Part shown: positions 24,025 to 33,520 of the stretch, piece by piece
Layout of the letters: the number at the start of each line of letters is the position of its first letter
Position numbering within the stretch: position 1 is the stretch's first letter
Assembly: GCA_043808235.1 (NCBI GenBank)
Contig: JAZDFC010000037.1
Coordinates: 13,734 to 77,733 of the forward strand
Direction of reading: 5' to 3'
Length of the DNA stretch: 64,000 nt
Source of the DNA: JAZDFC01 sp043808235
GTDB lineage: Bacteria > Bacteroidota > Ignavibacteria > Ignavibacteriales > Melioribacteraceae
Notes under the pieces: generated by a model
The model's database searches: none
Told to the model about the DNA's origin: nothing
What the model saw: the letters and a program-made list of their open reading frames with translations, nothing else
Made by a program: the position numbers and the translations under genes

Positions 24025-25887
24025 ATGTTTCGAAAAATCAGCGTAAAATTATTTCTTGCACTTGGTTTTACATTCGTGTTGATTATTGGAGTTTACGCTT
24101 ACTACTCCATCTCGTCGCAATACGATATGCAAATTACTTCGCTTGAAAAGCATGTAAACCAATTAAGTGAGACGGTAAAAAACAGCACGCGTTATGATAT
24201 GCTTCACAACGAGAGAGAACGGATTTTAAATATAATCTCTACTATCGGTAAAGCTAAATCCTTTCAGAATGTCAGAATAATTAATAAAGAAGGCGAGATT
24301 AATTATTCATCAAACCCTGACGATATCGGGCATCTTGTTGATAAAGCTGCTGAAAGCTGTTACGCATGCCATGCTGCAAATCAACCCCTCACAAGATTGA
24401 ATATTAAGGAGAGAACAAGAATATTCTCCCCTCACCCGGATTCTTCACGTGTGCTCGGAATAATTACTCCAATTTATAATGAAAAATCTTGCTGGGAAGC
24501 TGAATGCCATGCACATGAGCAGAGCAAAGTAATACTGGGTGTATTGGATATTACGGTTTGCTTAAAAGAATACGATGAAAATCTTAAAAAAAGCGAAATT
24601 GGAATTTTATTAGTAGCGATTATCTCGATATTTTCCATCGGTACAATCGTTTGGTTATTCTTAAGGAAATGGGTTGACGGACCCGTAAAAGAACTTGTGA
24701 AAGCAACCAACAATATTGCTGCAGGTAATTTGAATTACCACATCGAAAAGACAGGGAAAGATGAATTGGGATTTCTCGCAAAGTCGTTTAACAACATGAC
24801 GGATAAATTAGCACAAGCTCGCCTGCAGTTATTTCAGTCCGATAAAATGGCTTCGCTTGGTAAATTAGCTGCCGGAGTCGCACACGAAATCAATAATCCG
24901 CTCACCGGGGTTTTAACCTACAGCAGTTTTCTTCTCAAACGTATGAATGAACATCCCGAATGGAAAGAAGACCTCGAAGTGATTGTGCGCGAAACTAAAC
25001 GAAGCAGGGAAATCGTAAAAGGACTTCTCGATTTTGCGCGTCAATCCACACCTAAGAAACAGGAAGTAAATATTAACGAGGTGATTGAGCGGGCTATTAC
25101 AGTTATTGCAAATCAACTGACGTTGAGTAATATACAAATAGTAAGAAATTTCGAGAAAGAACTTCCGCTCATAACTGCAGATTCAAACCAGATTCAACAA
25201 GTGGTTTTAAATTTAGTAGTTAATGCGATGGATGCAATAGAGCAGCACAAGGGACAGATTACTTTATCCACCGAGCTGCTTAAGCTGAAGCCATTCGGAA
25301 TAACGCAAATTAAAAAGGCCGTTTGTCCGAAGGGACATAACTTGATTGACCAGGATCATCGCATCGGTGGACTTCCGGCAATCCGGGTAAAAATAAATTC
25401 AAATGGAAACGAAGGTTACTTGCATCTTAACGCAATTTACGGCAAGAACAATCATCATCTCGGAATTGAATTTCAGCAAAAAAAAATTTCTAAAATGTCA
25501 TGCCCCGAATGTAATATATCGCTTGTAAACGAATCTAAAAAATGCCCTGAATGCGATGCGCCGGTTTACGAGATACAAATTCCGGATAAGGGCATGCTCG
25601 AAGGATGCACACGGTTTGGATGTGGCTGGCAGATATGGCAGCAGGTTGATTTAGTTGGCGAAAAACAATACGTCCAAATTAGAGTTGCCGATAACGGATG
25701 CGGCATCCCGCAGGAAAATCTCGATAAAATTTTTGATCCGTTCTTTTCTACAAAAGGACAAAAAGGAACCGGGTTGGGACTCTCAGTAATCTGGGGAATA
25801 ATTGATAACCACAACGGGAAAATTTCCGTGGAAAGCGTCATGAACAAAGGAACCGCTTTTACAATTCAACTGCCGGTAAAAGGATAA
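24025..25887 (+). CDS. Sensor histidine kinase with heme-type sensor domain and Cys-rich insertion in the ATPase domain
   Basis: A 620-residue membrane kinase. TM1 is at about residues 9-29 and TM2 at about 193-213; the periplasmic domain between them carries CYACH (112-116) and CWEAECH (156-162), i.e. one CXXCH and one CX4CH, so it probably binds c-type heme. A HAMP linker (about 212-265) and HisKA follow, with GVAHEINNPLTG (phospho-acceptor His287). The N-box is QQVVLNLVVNAMDAI (391-405) and the G-boxes are DNGCGI (556-561) and KGTGLGL. Between the N- and G1-boxes lies an extra segment of about 120 residues with CPKGH, two CPEC motifs, a CPECD-type pair and a later CTRFGC, resembling a zinc ribbon. 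It sits between the cytochrome genes and two response regulators. Confidence 0.9.
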   Translation: MFRKISVKLFLALGFTFVLIIGVYAYYSISSQYDMQITSLEKHVNQLSETVKNSTRYDMLHNERERILNIISTIGKAKSFQNVRIINKEGEINYSSNPDDIGHLVDKAAESCYACHAANQPLTRLNIKERTRIFSPHPDSSRVLGIITPIYNEKSCWEAECHAHEQSKVILGVLDITVCLKEYDENLKKSEIGILLVAIISIFSIGTIVWLFLRKWVDGPVKELVKATNNIAAGNLNYHIEKTGKDELGFLAKSFNNMTDKLAQARLQLFQSDKMASLGKLAAGVAHEINNPLTGVLTYSSFLLKRMNEHPEWKEDLEVIVRETKRSREIVKGLLDFARQSTPKKQEVNINEVIERAITVIANQLTLSNIQIVRNFEKELPLITADSNQIQQVVLNLVVNAMDAIEQHKGQITLSTELLKLKPFGITQIKKAVCPKGHNLIDQDHRIGGLPAIRVKINSNGNEGYLHLNAIYGKNNHHLGIEFQQKKISKMSCPECNISLVNESKKCPECDAPVYEIQIPDKGMLEGCTRFGCGWQIWQQVDLVGEKQYVQIRVADNGCGIPQENLDKIFDPFFSTKGQKGTGLGLSVIWGIIDNHNGKISVESVMNKGTAFTIQLPVKG

Positions 25888-25903
25888 TTAATTTTGAAGA
25901 TAA

Positions 25904-26707
25904 ATGAATAACCAATACGACATATTAATAATTGACGATGAGAAAGTAATCATCGATTCAATTCAAAAGATTACCGGGTTTAGTGATTTTACTTCGGACA
26001 CGGCATTCGATGCATTGACAGCGATACAAAAAATCCTTGAGAATAATTACAGACTTATTATTTGCGATATAATGATGCCGGGCATGGACGGTTTTCAATT
26101 TTTGAAAGAAACTTTCAGATTAGGAATTACGGCTCCCGTTATCATGACTACCGGCTATTCTACTCTCGACAATGCTGTAAAGGCACTGATAGAAGGCGCA
26201 TTCGCATATATCCCTAAACCGTTTTCAATCGACGAGATGACAAGCGCCATAAAGCGCGGAATAAAATTCTCCGGGATACAGAATAAACTGCGCGTCGAGA
26301 CCGGGGAGGTGGATTCGACAATCCATTTCGTTCCCTGCCCTGCAACATATTGCAGGCTTGGTTATTCAAGCTGGGTTTTTTTGGATAAAGAAGGAATGGC
26401 AGTTCTTGGAGTTCATGACTTCTTCATTAGAACAATTGATATTCCGGATCAAATCGAATTTATGGAAATTGGCGACAACATCGAACAGGGGAACATCTGC
26501 GCTAAAATTATTTCGGTCGATTCGTCGGTTCATAATCTGTTATCCCCGGTTAGCGGTAAAATTATAGAACGGAACGAAAAACTTTTAAAAGATATTTCAC
26601 TTCTTGAAAAAGACCCGTATTTTGAAGGGTGGATTTACAGGGTTGTGCCGACAAACTCAACCCACGAAATTAAAAATCTAATTCCGTGCAGTTCGGATAG
26701 ATTATGA
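25904..26707 (+). CDS. Response regulator with C-terminal GcvH-like domain lacking the lipoyl lysine
   Basis: A 267-residue protein. The receiver domain (about 5-120) has the acidic pocket DDE (11-13), phospho-acceptor Asp55 (CDIMMPGMDG), Thr83 and Lys105 (PKPF). The second half (about 155-250) aligns by eye with the glycine cleavage H protein: SSWVFLDKEGMAVLGVHDF, MEIGDNIEQG, LLSPVSGKIIERNEKL and DPYFEGWIYRV. The position of the lipoylated lysine (8 before the Pro of the LSPVSG segment) is Ser207, so it should not be lipoylated. There is no DNA-binding output domain. It starts 16 nt after the kinase gene, which is its likely partner. Confidence 0.85.
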   Translation: MNNQYDILIIDDEKVIIDSIQKITGFSDFTSDTAFDALTAIQKILENNYRLIICDIMMPGMDGFQFLKETFRLGITAPVIMTTGYSTLDNAVKALIEGAFAYIPKPFSIDEMTSAIKRGIKFSGIQNKLRVETGEVDSTIHFVPCPATYCRLGYSSWVFLDKEGMAVLGVHDFFIRTIDIPDQIEFMEIGDNIEQGNICAKIISVDSSVHNLLSPVSGKIIERNEKLLKDISLLEKDPYFEGWIYRVVPTNSTHEIKNLIPCSSDRL

Positions 26708-26741
26708 TTAATGAATATAAAAATTCCACAGGAGATAAATC

Positions 26742-27902
26742 ATGTCACTTTTGATTTTCATTATCGGCATAATGATATTTATTGCCGCCGACGTAATAAT
26801 CAGATTTATCATAAAAAAGATACAGAACAAAAAACTCAAAGCGGAACGCTCTGCGGTTCTTGACGAAAGTTTAAAAATAGATTTCAGCAAAGAAGCCACA
26901 ACATTAAAACGTGTTGAAGTCGATAATCCTAAAGCAAGAATTTTGTGCGTGGACGATGAAGAAGTAATCCTCGGCAGCTTCAGAAAAATTCTTGTACTGG
27001 AGGGATACTCGGTTGATACTGTTGAGAAAGGCGCCGAAGCGCTGCGGCTCGTTCAGATGCACCATTACGATTTTGTATTTACCGATTTAAAGATGCCGGA
27101 AATGGATGGAGTTGAAGTTTGCAAGGCAGTAAAACATCTGCGACCGGATATTGATGTTATAATTATTACGGGTTACGCAAGCGTGCAGACCGCTGTGGAG
27201 ACAATGAAATTCGGTGCGATGGATTATGTCGAAAAACCATTCACCGAAGATGAATTATTGGATTTCGCGAAGAAGATATTAATTAAACGTCAGGATAGAA
27301 TTCAGAAACAACTTAAACCAAAAGTACACATTACTCACCTCAGCGAACTTGGTTTAACAAAATCTCACGAGTTTGCCATACCCGGTGGAGTATTCATTTC
27401 GTCAGGTCACTGCTGGGCAAGCCTTGAATCCGACGGTACAACAAAAGTCGGCCTCGACGATTTCGCCAATAAACTCATCGGCAAAATCGATAATATAAAT
27501 TTCCCCAATCTCGGCATGCACATCAAAAAGGGCGACTCTTTATTCAGCATCAAACAAGGGCACCGCACTATACAATTCAATTCCCCTATTACAGGAAAAG
27601 TAAATGCCATCAATCACGAGTTAACCGAAAAACTCGAATCGATTGAGATTACTTCCTACGAAAAGAATTGGATTTGTGCAATCGATGTGGACAACATTGA
27701 TGATGAAATACGCGAATTAAAAATCGGAAAAAGCGCAGTAAGTTTTTATCACGAAGAAATTGAAAAATTCAGCGAGTTGATGAAAAAAATTTCCCCGGCA
27801 AAAACCGGCGAGGAAATCACGGATGGAATGCACCTTGGCGCCATGGAAAGCATGGATGATTTCAATTGGGATAAAATGGCAAAAGAGTTTTTCAGCAAGT
27901 AA
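26742..27902 (+). CDS. Membrane-anchored response regulator with GcvH-like domain lacking the lipoyl lysine
   Basis: A 386-residue protein. An N-terminal hydrophobic helix (about 3-24, LLIFIIGIMIFIAADVIIRF) should anchor it to the membrane. The receiver domain (about 65-180) has DDEE (71-74), Asp115 (TDLKMPEMDG) and Lys165 (EKPF). The region about 222-310 is H-protein-like: CWASLESDG, KVGLDDFANKLIG, GMHIKKGDSLFSIKQG, FNSPITGKVNAINHEL and KNWICAI. The lipoyl-lysine position is His274. A helical C-terminal tail follows. It is a second version of the architecture in the preceding gene. A good AGGAG Shine-Dalgarno precedes ATG 26742. Confidence 0.85.
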   Translation: MSLLIFIIGIMIFIAADVIIRFIIKKIQNKKLKAERSAVLDESLKIDFSKEATTLKRVEVDNPKARILCVDDEEVILGSFRKILVLEGYSVDTVEKGAEALRLVQMHHYDFVFTDLKMPEMDGVEVCKAVKHLRPDIDVIIITGYASVQTAVETMKFGAMDYVEKPFTEDELLDFAKKILIKRQDRIQKQLKPKVHITHLSELGLTKSHEFAIPGGVFISSGHCWASLESDGTTKVGLDDFANKLIGKIDNINFPNLGMHIKKGDSLFSIKQGHRTIQFNSPITGKVNAINHELTEKLESIEITSYEKNWICAIDVDNIDDEIRELKIGKSAVSFYHEEIEKFSELMKKISPAKTGEEITDGMHLGAMESMDDFNWDKMAKEFFSK

Positions 27903-28029
27903 AAACTTAGAAGCTTCAAAAGGAATTCGTCGTTTTATCTATGATTAAGAATTACTATCTTTTAGCGGATAAAATATTCCGAAATAATTTTTATTTGGGT
28001 TATTTCAGGTTTTATCCAGTGAAAATCGC

Positions 28030-30123
28030 GTGACCAAAGAAAGGAAGTTGAATACGTTCCTAATATCGAATATAAAACTGAGAATCTGGTTTTTCTTTAC
28101 ATTGATTGCTGCTGCAATTTTACCCGGTAGTATATCTGCGCAGAACGATGATTGTTTGGTTTGTCATGAAGACAAAGATTTGAGTCTTGTACGAAACGGA
28201 AGAATCGTTCCCCTTTTCCTCAACGCGAAACAATTCAACCAGTCGATTCACAAAGATTTGGCGTGTACCGATTGTCATCAAGATTTTGATGCTGAAGAAC
28301 TGCCCCATAAGGAAGGTAGTAATATTTCGCGGGTCGATTGCTCAACATGCCATGACGAAGCAGTTGAAAAATTCGAAAGGAGCTTGCACGGGCAAGCTCA
28401 AAAGAAAAAATTAGCCTTAGCTCCAAAATGTGAATCGTGCCATACTAAACATTTTATCCTTCCTTCCACCGACCCGAGGTCGCAGACTTATGTGATGAAT
28501 ATACCGGCTTCGTGCGGACAATGCCATAAGGAAGGGACCAAGGTTTCAAGTCTTCAAACAATCAGCCAGCAGCACATTCTTGAGAACTATTCATTTTCAA
28601 TTCACGGTGAAGCATTATTAAAGAAAGGGCTAATTGTTACAGCAGTATGCACAAGCTGCCATACTGCTCACGATATCTTGCCGCATGAAAATCCGGAATC
28701 ATCAATCAATCGGAAAAATATTGCAAAGACTTGCATGCAGTGCCACAGCCAAATTGAATCGGTTCATCAAAAAGTAATAAACGGGGAATTGTGGGAGAAA
28801 AAATCTCATGTAATACCGGCTTGTATCGATTGCCATCAGCCGCATAAAGTAAGAAAAGTTTTTTATGCCGATAGTCTGCCGGATGAAAGTTGCATGAAAT
28901 GCCATACGGATAAAAACATTCACAAAGTGATTGATGGACAGAAAATTTCCCTTTATGTGGATGCTGAAAAAGTTAAAAATTCGGTTCACAAAGAAAACTC
29001 TTGTGTAAAGTGCCATACAAATGTGGATCCGCGAAACAAACCGGTATGTGTGAACAGCGGCAAAGTCGATTGCTCTATTTGCCATGCCGAAGAAGTAAAC
29101 GATTATAATATTAGCAGTCACGGAAGAGCCTTTGCAAATATGGACACAAAAGCTCCGTACTGCACAAGTTGTCACGGTGATCATGACATTATTAAAAACA
29201 ATGACCCTAAAGCAAAGACATACCTGACCAAGATTCCCAACTTGTGCGGAGAGTGCCACAAGACAGGAGTATTTAAAACCAAAAATGGAGAAACAACCGA
29301 AGAGATTGTTAAAAGCTACAAGGAGAGTATCCACGGGAAAGGAATGATGGAATCGGGATTGACGGTTTCCGCGACTTGCACAAGTTGTCATTCAACTCAT
29401 AAAGAGCTGCCGCCAAGCGACCCATCAGCAACAATCAATAAACACAATATTTCAAAAACCTGCGGCGAATGCCATCTCGGAATTTATGAACAATTTAATA
29501 ACAGTATTCACAGTCCAAGGCTGAGCAAAAGCGACGAACCGCTTCCGGTTTGCGTTGATTGTCATTTCCCTCATGCGGTAAGTAGTGTGGATATGGATAA
29601 TTTCAGACAGAGCATTTTAGCTCAATGCGGTAATTGTCATGAATCATTAACGGAATCTTACTTTGAAACCTTTCACGGGAAAGTATCGAATTTGGGATTA
29701 GCCAAATCGGCAAAGTGCCATGACTGCCATGGCGCACATAATATCCTTCCGGTTTCAAATCCTACATCAACTCTAAATCGTATAAATATTATCGGCACTT
29801 GTAAGAAATGTCATCCGAACTCAAACAGAAAATTTGTTGGATATTTGAGTCATGCAACACACCACGATAAAGATAAATACCCGATACTTTATTATACATA
29901 TTGGTTTATGTCATCGCTGCTAATTGGTACATTTACTTTCTTCGGAATTCACACATTATTATGGCTGCCACGCTCGCTTGCAGAACGGAGAAAAAAGAAA
30001 AATTTGGAAATGAATATCGGAACAGAAAAGCCGGAAGCGGAAAAATCAATTGAAGAAACAAAATCCGGAGAAATTGAAAACAACACAGACGAACCGGAAG
30101 AAAAGATGGATTCAGATGAATAG
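28030..30123 (+). CDS. 19-heme c-type cytochrome with C-terminal membrane anchor
   Basis: A 697-residue protein with an N-terminal signal/anchor (IWFFFTLIAAAILPGSISAQ), 19 CXXCH motifs by direct count, one transmembrane helix near the end (YYTYWFMSSLLIGTFTFFGI) and a short acidic cytosolic tail. The hemes recur with S-x-H-G-x and C-x-x-C-H-x-x-H patterns typical of NrfH-/CCG-type multiheme proteins. The first ~90 residues (RNGRIVPLFLNAK, ACTDCHQDFDAEELPHKEG) are closely matched in the 16-heme fusion protein encoded at 31043. The start is GTG 28030; there is no better candidate. The next gene, a b-type cytochrome, overlaps its end by 8 bases and is the likely membrane partner. Confidence 0.9.
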   Translation: MTKERKLNTFLISNIKLRIWFFFTLIAAAILPGSISAQNDDCLVCHEDKDLSLVRNGRIVPLFLNAKQFNQSIHKDLACTDCHQDFDAEELPHKEGSNISRVDCSTCHDEAVEKFERSLHGQAQKKKLALAPKCESCHTKHFILPSTDPRSQTYVMNIPASCGQCHKEGTKVSSLQTISQQHILENYSFSIHGEALLKKGLIVTAVCTSCHTAHDILPHENPESSINRKNIAKTCMQCHSQIESVHQKVINGELWEKKSHVIPACIDCHQPHKVRKVFYADSLPDESCMKCHTDKNIHKVIDGQKISLYVDAEKVKNSVHKENSCVKCHTNVDPRNKPVCVNSGKVDCSICHAEEVNDYNISSHGRAFANMDTKAPYCTSCHGDHDIIKNNDPKAKTYLTKIPNLCGECHKTGVFKTKNGETTEEIVKSYKESIHGKGMMESGLTVSATCTSCHSTHKELPPSDPSATINKHNISKTCGECHLGIYEQFNNSIHSPRLSKSDEPLPVCVDCHFPHAVSSVDMDNFRQSILAQCGNCHESLTESYFETFHGKVSNLGLAKSAKCHDCHGAHNILPVSNPTSTLNRINIIGTCKKCHPNSNRKFVGYLSHATHHDKDKYPILYYTYWFMSSLLIGTFTFFGIHTLLWLPRSLAERRKKKNLEMNIGTEKPEAEKSIEETKSGEIENNTDEPEEKMDSDE

Positions 30124-31021
30124 CGAAAACAGTGAAATAAAAAATAATCCCGAAAAAGTCTCCCCGAATGATGTGGGAAAACTCGATCATAAAAATTTGT
30201 ACATACAAAGGTTCGACCCGTTTTTGCGATTCCTACATCTTTTGGTGATAATAAGTTTTATTTCACTTGCTATAACCGGGATGACAATAAAGTTTTCCGA
30301 CGTAGGTATTTTTCAATTCATTTCTCAATTCCTCGGCGGATATGAGGTGACAGGATTTATTCACCGTTTCGCGGCGATAATAACATTCTATTATTTCTTT
30401 GCGCAATTATACTACTTAGCAAAAAAGAAAAAAAGGAAAGAAGCGAGTTTAAAGGAATTGCTTTCGGGTGAAAATTCTCTCGTGCCGAACAAAAATGATG
30501 TTGTCGAATTCTGGCAGACTATGAAATGGTTTTTGGGCTTTGGCAAAAGGCCAAATTACGGCAGATGGACTTATTGGGAAAAGTTCGATTACTTCGCAGT
30601 TTTTTGGGGAGTAGCGGTAATAGGCAGTAGTGGATTAATGCTATGGTTCCCCGAGTTTTTTACATTCATTGGACTACCGGGCTGGTTTATAAATGTTGCA
30701 GGAATAATTCACAGTGACGAAGCGCTGCTTGCTACCGGATTTATTTTCTCGGTTCATTTTTTTAATAGTCATTTCCGCCCGGAAAAATTCCCGATGGACC
30801 CGGTTATATTCACCGGCAAAATTACAATTGAAGAATTAAAAAATGACCGGCCCCGGCAATACAAATTGTTGGTCGAAAGCGGAGAACTAGAAAAAATGAT
30901 TGTTCCACCTCCGACGGAGAATTTGAAAAGAGCTGCTCACATATTCGGGATAACAGCTTTCCTATTCGGTTTCATAACTTTGCTTTTAATTTTGTACACA
31001 GTAATATTCGTTTATAATTAG
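30116..31021 (+). CDS. Membrane b-type cytochrome (cytochrome b561-like)
   Basis: A 301-residue integral membrane protein with about four or five hydrophobic helices and paired histidines for b hemes (FLRFLHLLVIISFISLAITG, FIHRFAAIITFYYFF, IIHSDEALLATG, FSVHFFNSHF). It resembles the di-heme gamma subunits of formate dehydrogenase/thiosulfate reductase. The same helices, loops and terminal HP/PM(D/S) segment recur as the C-terminal domain of the 825-residue protein encoded next, so the two are paralogues. The frame opens earlier (30050), but ATG 30116 overlaps the upstream stop by 8 nt and starts the homologous region, so I chose it. Role: quinol/quinone electron exchange with the 19-heme protein. 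Confidence 0.85.
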   Translation: MNSENSEIKNNPEKVSPNDVGKLDHKNLYIQRFDPFLRFLHLLVIISFISLAITGMTIKFSDVGIFQFISQFLGGYEVTGFIHRFAAIITFYYFFAQLYYLAKKKKRKEASLKELLSGENSLVPNKNDVVEFWQTMKWFLGFGKRPNYGRWTYWEKFDYFAVFWGVAVIGSSGLMLWFPEFFTFIGLPGWFINVAGIIHSDEALLATGFIFSVHFFNSHFRPEKFPMDPVIFTGKITIEELKNDRPRQYKLLVESGELEKMIVPPPTENLKRAAHIFGITAFLFGFITLLLILYTVIFVYN

Positions 31022-31042
31022 TTACTAAACAACGGTTACATT

Positions 31043-33520
31043 ATGCAATTAAACATAAAAATATCTCAACTCACCTTTTTTATTTCATTCATGCTTGGCG
31101 GATATTTATTCGCCCAGGAAGAATGCTTGAACTGTCATACCGATGACGGACTTTCATATAAGCGAAAAGGCCGGGAGATTTCGTTATTCGTTGATGAAAA
31201 GAAATTCGGGGAATCCGTTCATGCCGGGCTTGAGTGTATCGATTGCCATTCGGATTTTAATGCTGAGGAACTTCCGCATAAAGAAGGTAAAGATATTTAT
31301 AAAGTTGACTGCGGCACTTGTCACGAAGATTATTCCAAATTAGTCAAGTCCGACATTCATCATCGTTTAAAAAATTTGGTGGGCGACAAGGGACCCGACT
31401 GTAAAACCTGCCATGATTATCATTACGTCAAATCTCCGTCAGAAGTAAAAAATAAAGTTGGGTTTTACTGCGCCAAATGTCACGATGGGAATGTCGTCCT
31501 CGCAAATCCATATCATTCAAAAGTTGTTGCTAAAGAAAAATGCTACGAGTGCCATGATGCAACTAAATATCAACCGATGCTAACTCAATCCGTTCATAGT
31601 AATTTGGGGTGCGCTGATTGCCATAATTTTATTTCGCATAATTTGAAGGACCATCCTGGAAACGTAAAGAATACACAAAAAGCCGATTGCTATTTATGCC
31701 ACAGTTCAATTGCTGCGGAACATCGTGAAAGTATTCACGGCATTTCATTAAATGAGGGCGTTGACGAAGCTGCGATGTGCTGGAACTGTCACGGCTCGCA
31801 TAAAATTCTCAAAGTATCAGATCCGCAAAGTCAGGTCGCAACAAAAAATATTGCCGCTACTTGCGGTGAATGCCACGATAAAGCTGAGATGAATGAAAAG
31901 TACGGAATAGCGCCGACATGTCCAACTGATTCATATTCAAAATCCGTTCACGGAAAAGTTGTTTCCGAAGGCGGTAATGCTGCGACTTGTATTTCGTGCC
32001 ATGGTGTTCATAACATTAAAAACCGCATACAGGAAAAATCAATGATTTCCACTTACAACATTCCCGATAATTGCGGGAAGTGTCATCAGGAAATCACAGA
32101 AGATTATAAAGAATCTATCCACTGGATAAAAGCCAAGAAAGGTGTGCGGCTCTCTCCTATCTGTACAGACTGCCATTGTGAGCATGGTATCAATGCAATC
32201 AACAACACCGCTCAACCGAGAAAAGAAATTCGAAAAATGCAGGAACAAACATGCTTGCAATGCCATCAGAATCCGATGATAAATGCAAAGTACGGTGAAA
32301 CAAGCGAGGTTAACTTATACCAGGATAGTTATCATGGATTAGCCGGAATGCGCGGCGATGACGATGCGGCAACGTGCGTTGACTGCCATAGTGTTCATAA
32401 AATTCTTCCGGCGAATCATCCCGGATCAACCGTAAATGAAGCAAACGTTACGGAAACTTGCAAGAAGTGTCATCCCGAAGCGAATGCGGTTTTTGCGAAA
32501 AGTTATTCGCATGTTACTCAATCTGCCGAAGGCAGGGAAATTGAAAATTTTGTAAGCACAACATACTTTTGGCTGATTGTATTTGTAATCGGCGGAATGA
32601 TACTCCATAACCTGTTGATATTCGTTTTTGAGATGCACAAGAAAAGAAAGAAACTAAAAAATTCTATTACAATCCCCAGATTCACAAGAAACGAAGTAAT
32701 CCAGCATATACTGTTACTTACTTCGTTTTTACTTCTTGCAATAACGGGATTTGCGTTGAAATTTCCTAAAAGTTTTTGGGCTGATGGTTTGTATCAAATT
32801 GGATTAACCGAGACTATCAGACAAAACATACATAGAGTATGCGCGGTTGTGATGATGACCCTCGGAGTTTATCACATCATCTATTTGTTTGCAACAAAAC
32901 GCGGAAGAGATGTATTAAGGAATTTGATTCCGAATATCAATGATATTAAAGACGCCGTACAAAATATTCTTTATTATCTGCGAATTAAACAACATCCGCC
33001 TGAATTTGATAAATATGATTATGCCGAGAAAGCCGAATACTGGGCGCTTATTTGGGGAACGATTGTTATGGGTATTACAGGATTAATTTTATGGTTCCCA
33101 ACTTTTATTGGCGACTGGGCTCCAATATGGTTAATTAAAGTAAGCGAAACAATTCACTATTACGAAGCAATTCTCGCAACACTTGCAATAATAGTATGGC
33201 ACTGGTTCTTCGTGATATTTCACCCTGCCGAATACCCGATGAGTTTTACCTGGGTTGACGGTAAAATGTCGCTTGCCCATTATAGGCATCATCATGAAAA
33301 ACACTTTAAAAAGATTGTAAAAGAATGGTTCGAAGTAAAGCACGGAAAGAAAGCAAGAAAGGATATTAAACATTCGTCTGAATTATTTATTTCGACTCTT
33401 GAAAAGAACGGACTGAACGCCGATGATGTATTCGCGAACGAAATAAGAAATGATATCGAATTGAGAAATTGGCTTGATAAGGAAGTTGGCGGAATCGAAG
33501 AAAACACCGAGAGCGAATAA
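31043..33520 (+). CDS. 16-heme c-type cytochrome fused to a b-type cytochrome
   Basis: An 825-residue protein. It has a signal peptide (LTFFISFMLGGYLFAQ), 16 CXXCH motifs in about residues 28-490, a transmembrane helix (about 515-535) and then a b561-like membrane domain (about 555-770) with IQHILLLTSFLLLAITGF, NIHRVCAVVMM, TIHYYEAILATLA and a final HP-EYPM segment. The architecture, many c hemes plus a b-type membrane module on one chain, is like CbcL of Geobacter, which passes quinol electrons to the periplasm; homology to CbcL itself was not tested. It is the fused counterpart of the split pair just upstream. Confidence 0.9.
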   Translation: MQLNIKISQLTFFISFMLGGYLFAQEECLNCHTDDGLSYKRKGREISLFVDEKKFGESVHAGLECIDCHSDFNAEELPHKEGKDIYKVDCGTCHEDYSKLVKSDIHHRLKNLVGDKGPDCKTCHDYHYVKSPSEVKNKVGFYCAKCHDGNVVLANPYHSKVVAKEKCYECHDATKYQPMLTQSVHSNLGCADCHNFISHNLKDHPGNVKNTQKADCYLCHSSIAAEHRESIHGISLNEGVDEAAMCWNCHGSHKILKVSDPQSQVATKNIAATCGECHDKAEMNEKYGIAPTCPTDSYSKSVHGKVVSEGGNAATCISCHGVHNIKNRIQEKSMISTYNIPDNCGKCHQEITEDYKESIHWIKAKKGVRLSPICTDCHCEHGINAINNTAQPRKEIRKMQEQTCLQCHQNPMINAKYGETSEVNLYQDSYHGLAGMRGDDDAATCVDCHSVHKILPANHPGSTVNEANVTETCKKCHPEANAVFAKSYSHVTQSAEGREIENFVSTTYFWLIVFVIGGMILHNLLIFVFEMHKKRKKLKNSITIPRFTRNEVIQHILLLTSFLLLAITGFALKFPKSFWADGLYQIGLTETIRQNIHRVCAVVMMTLGVYHIIYLFATKRGRDVLRNLIPNINDIKDAVQNILYYLRIKQHPPEFDKYDYAEKAEYWALIWGTIVMGITGLILWFPTFIGDWAPIWLIKVSETIHYYEAILATLAIIVWHWFFVIFHPAEYPMSFTWVDGKMSLAHYRHHHEKHFKKIVKEWFEVKHGKKARKDIKHSSELFISTLEKNGLNADDVFANEIRNDIELRNWLDKEVGGIEENTESE

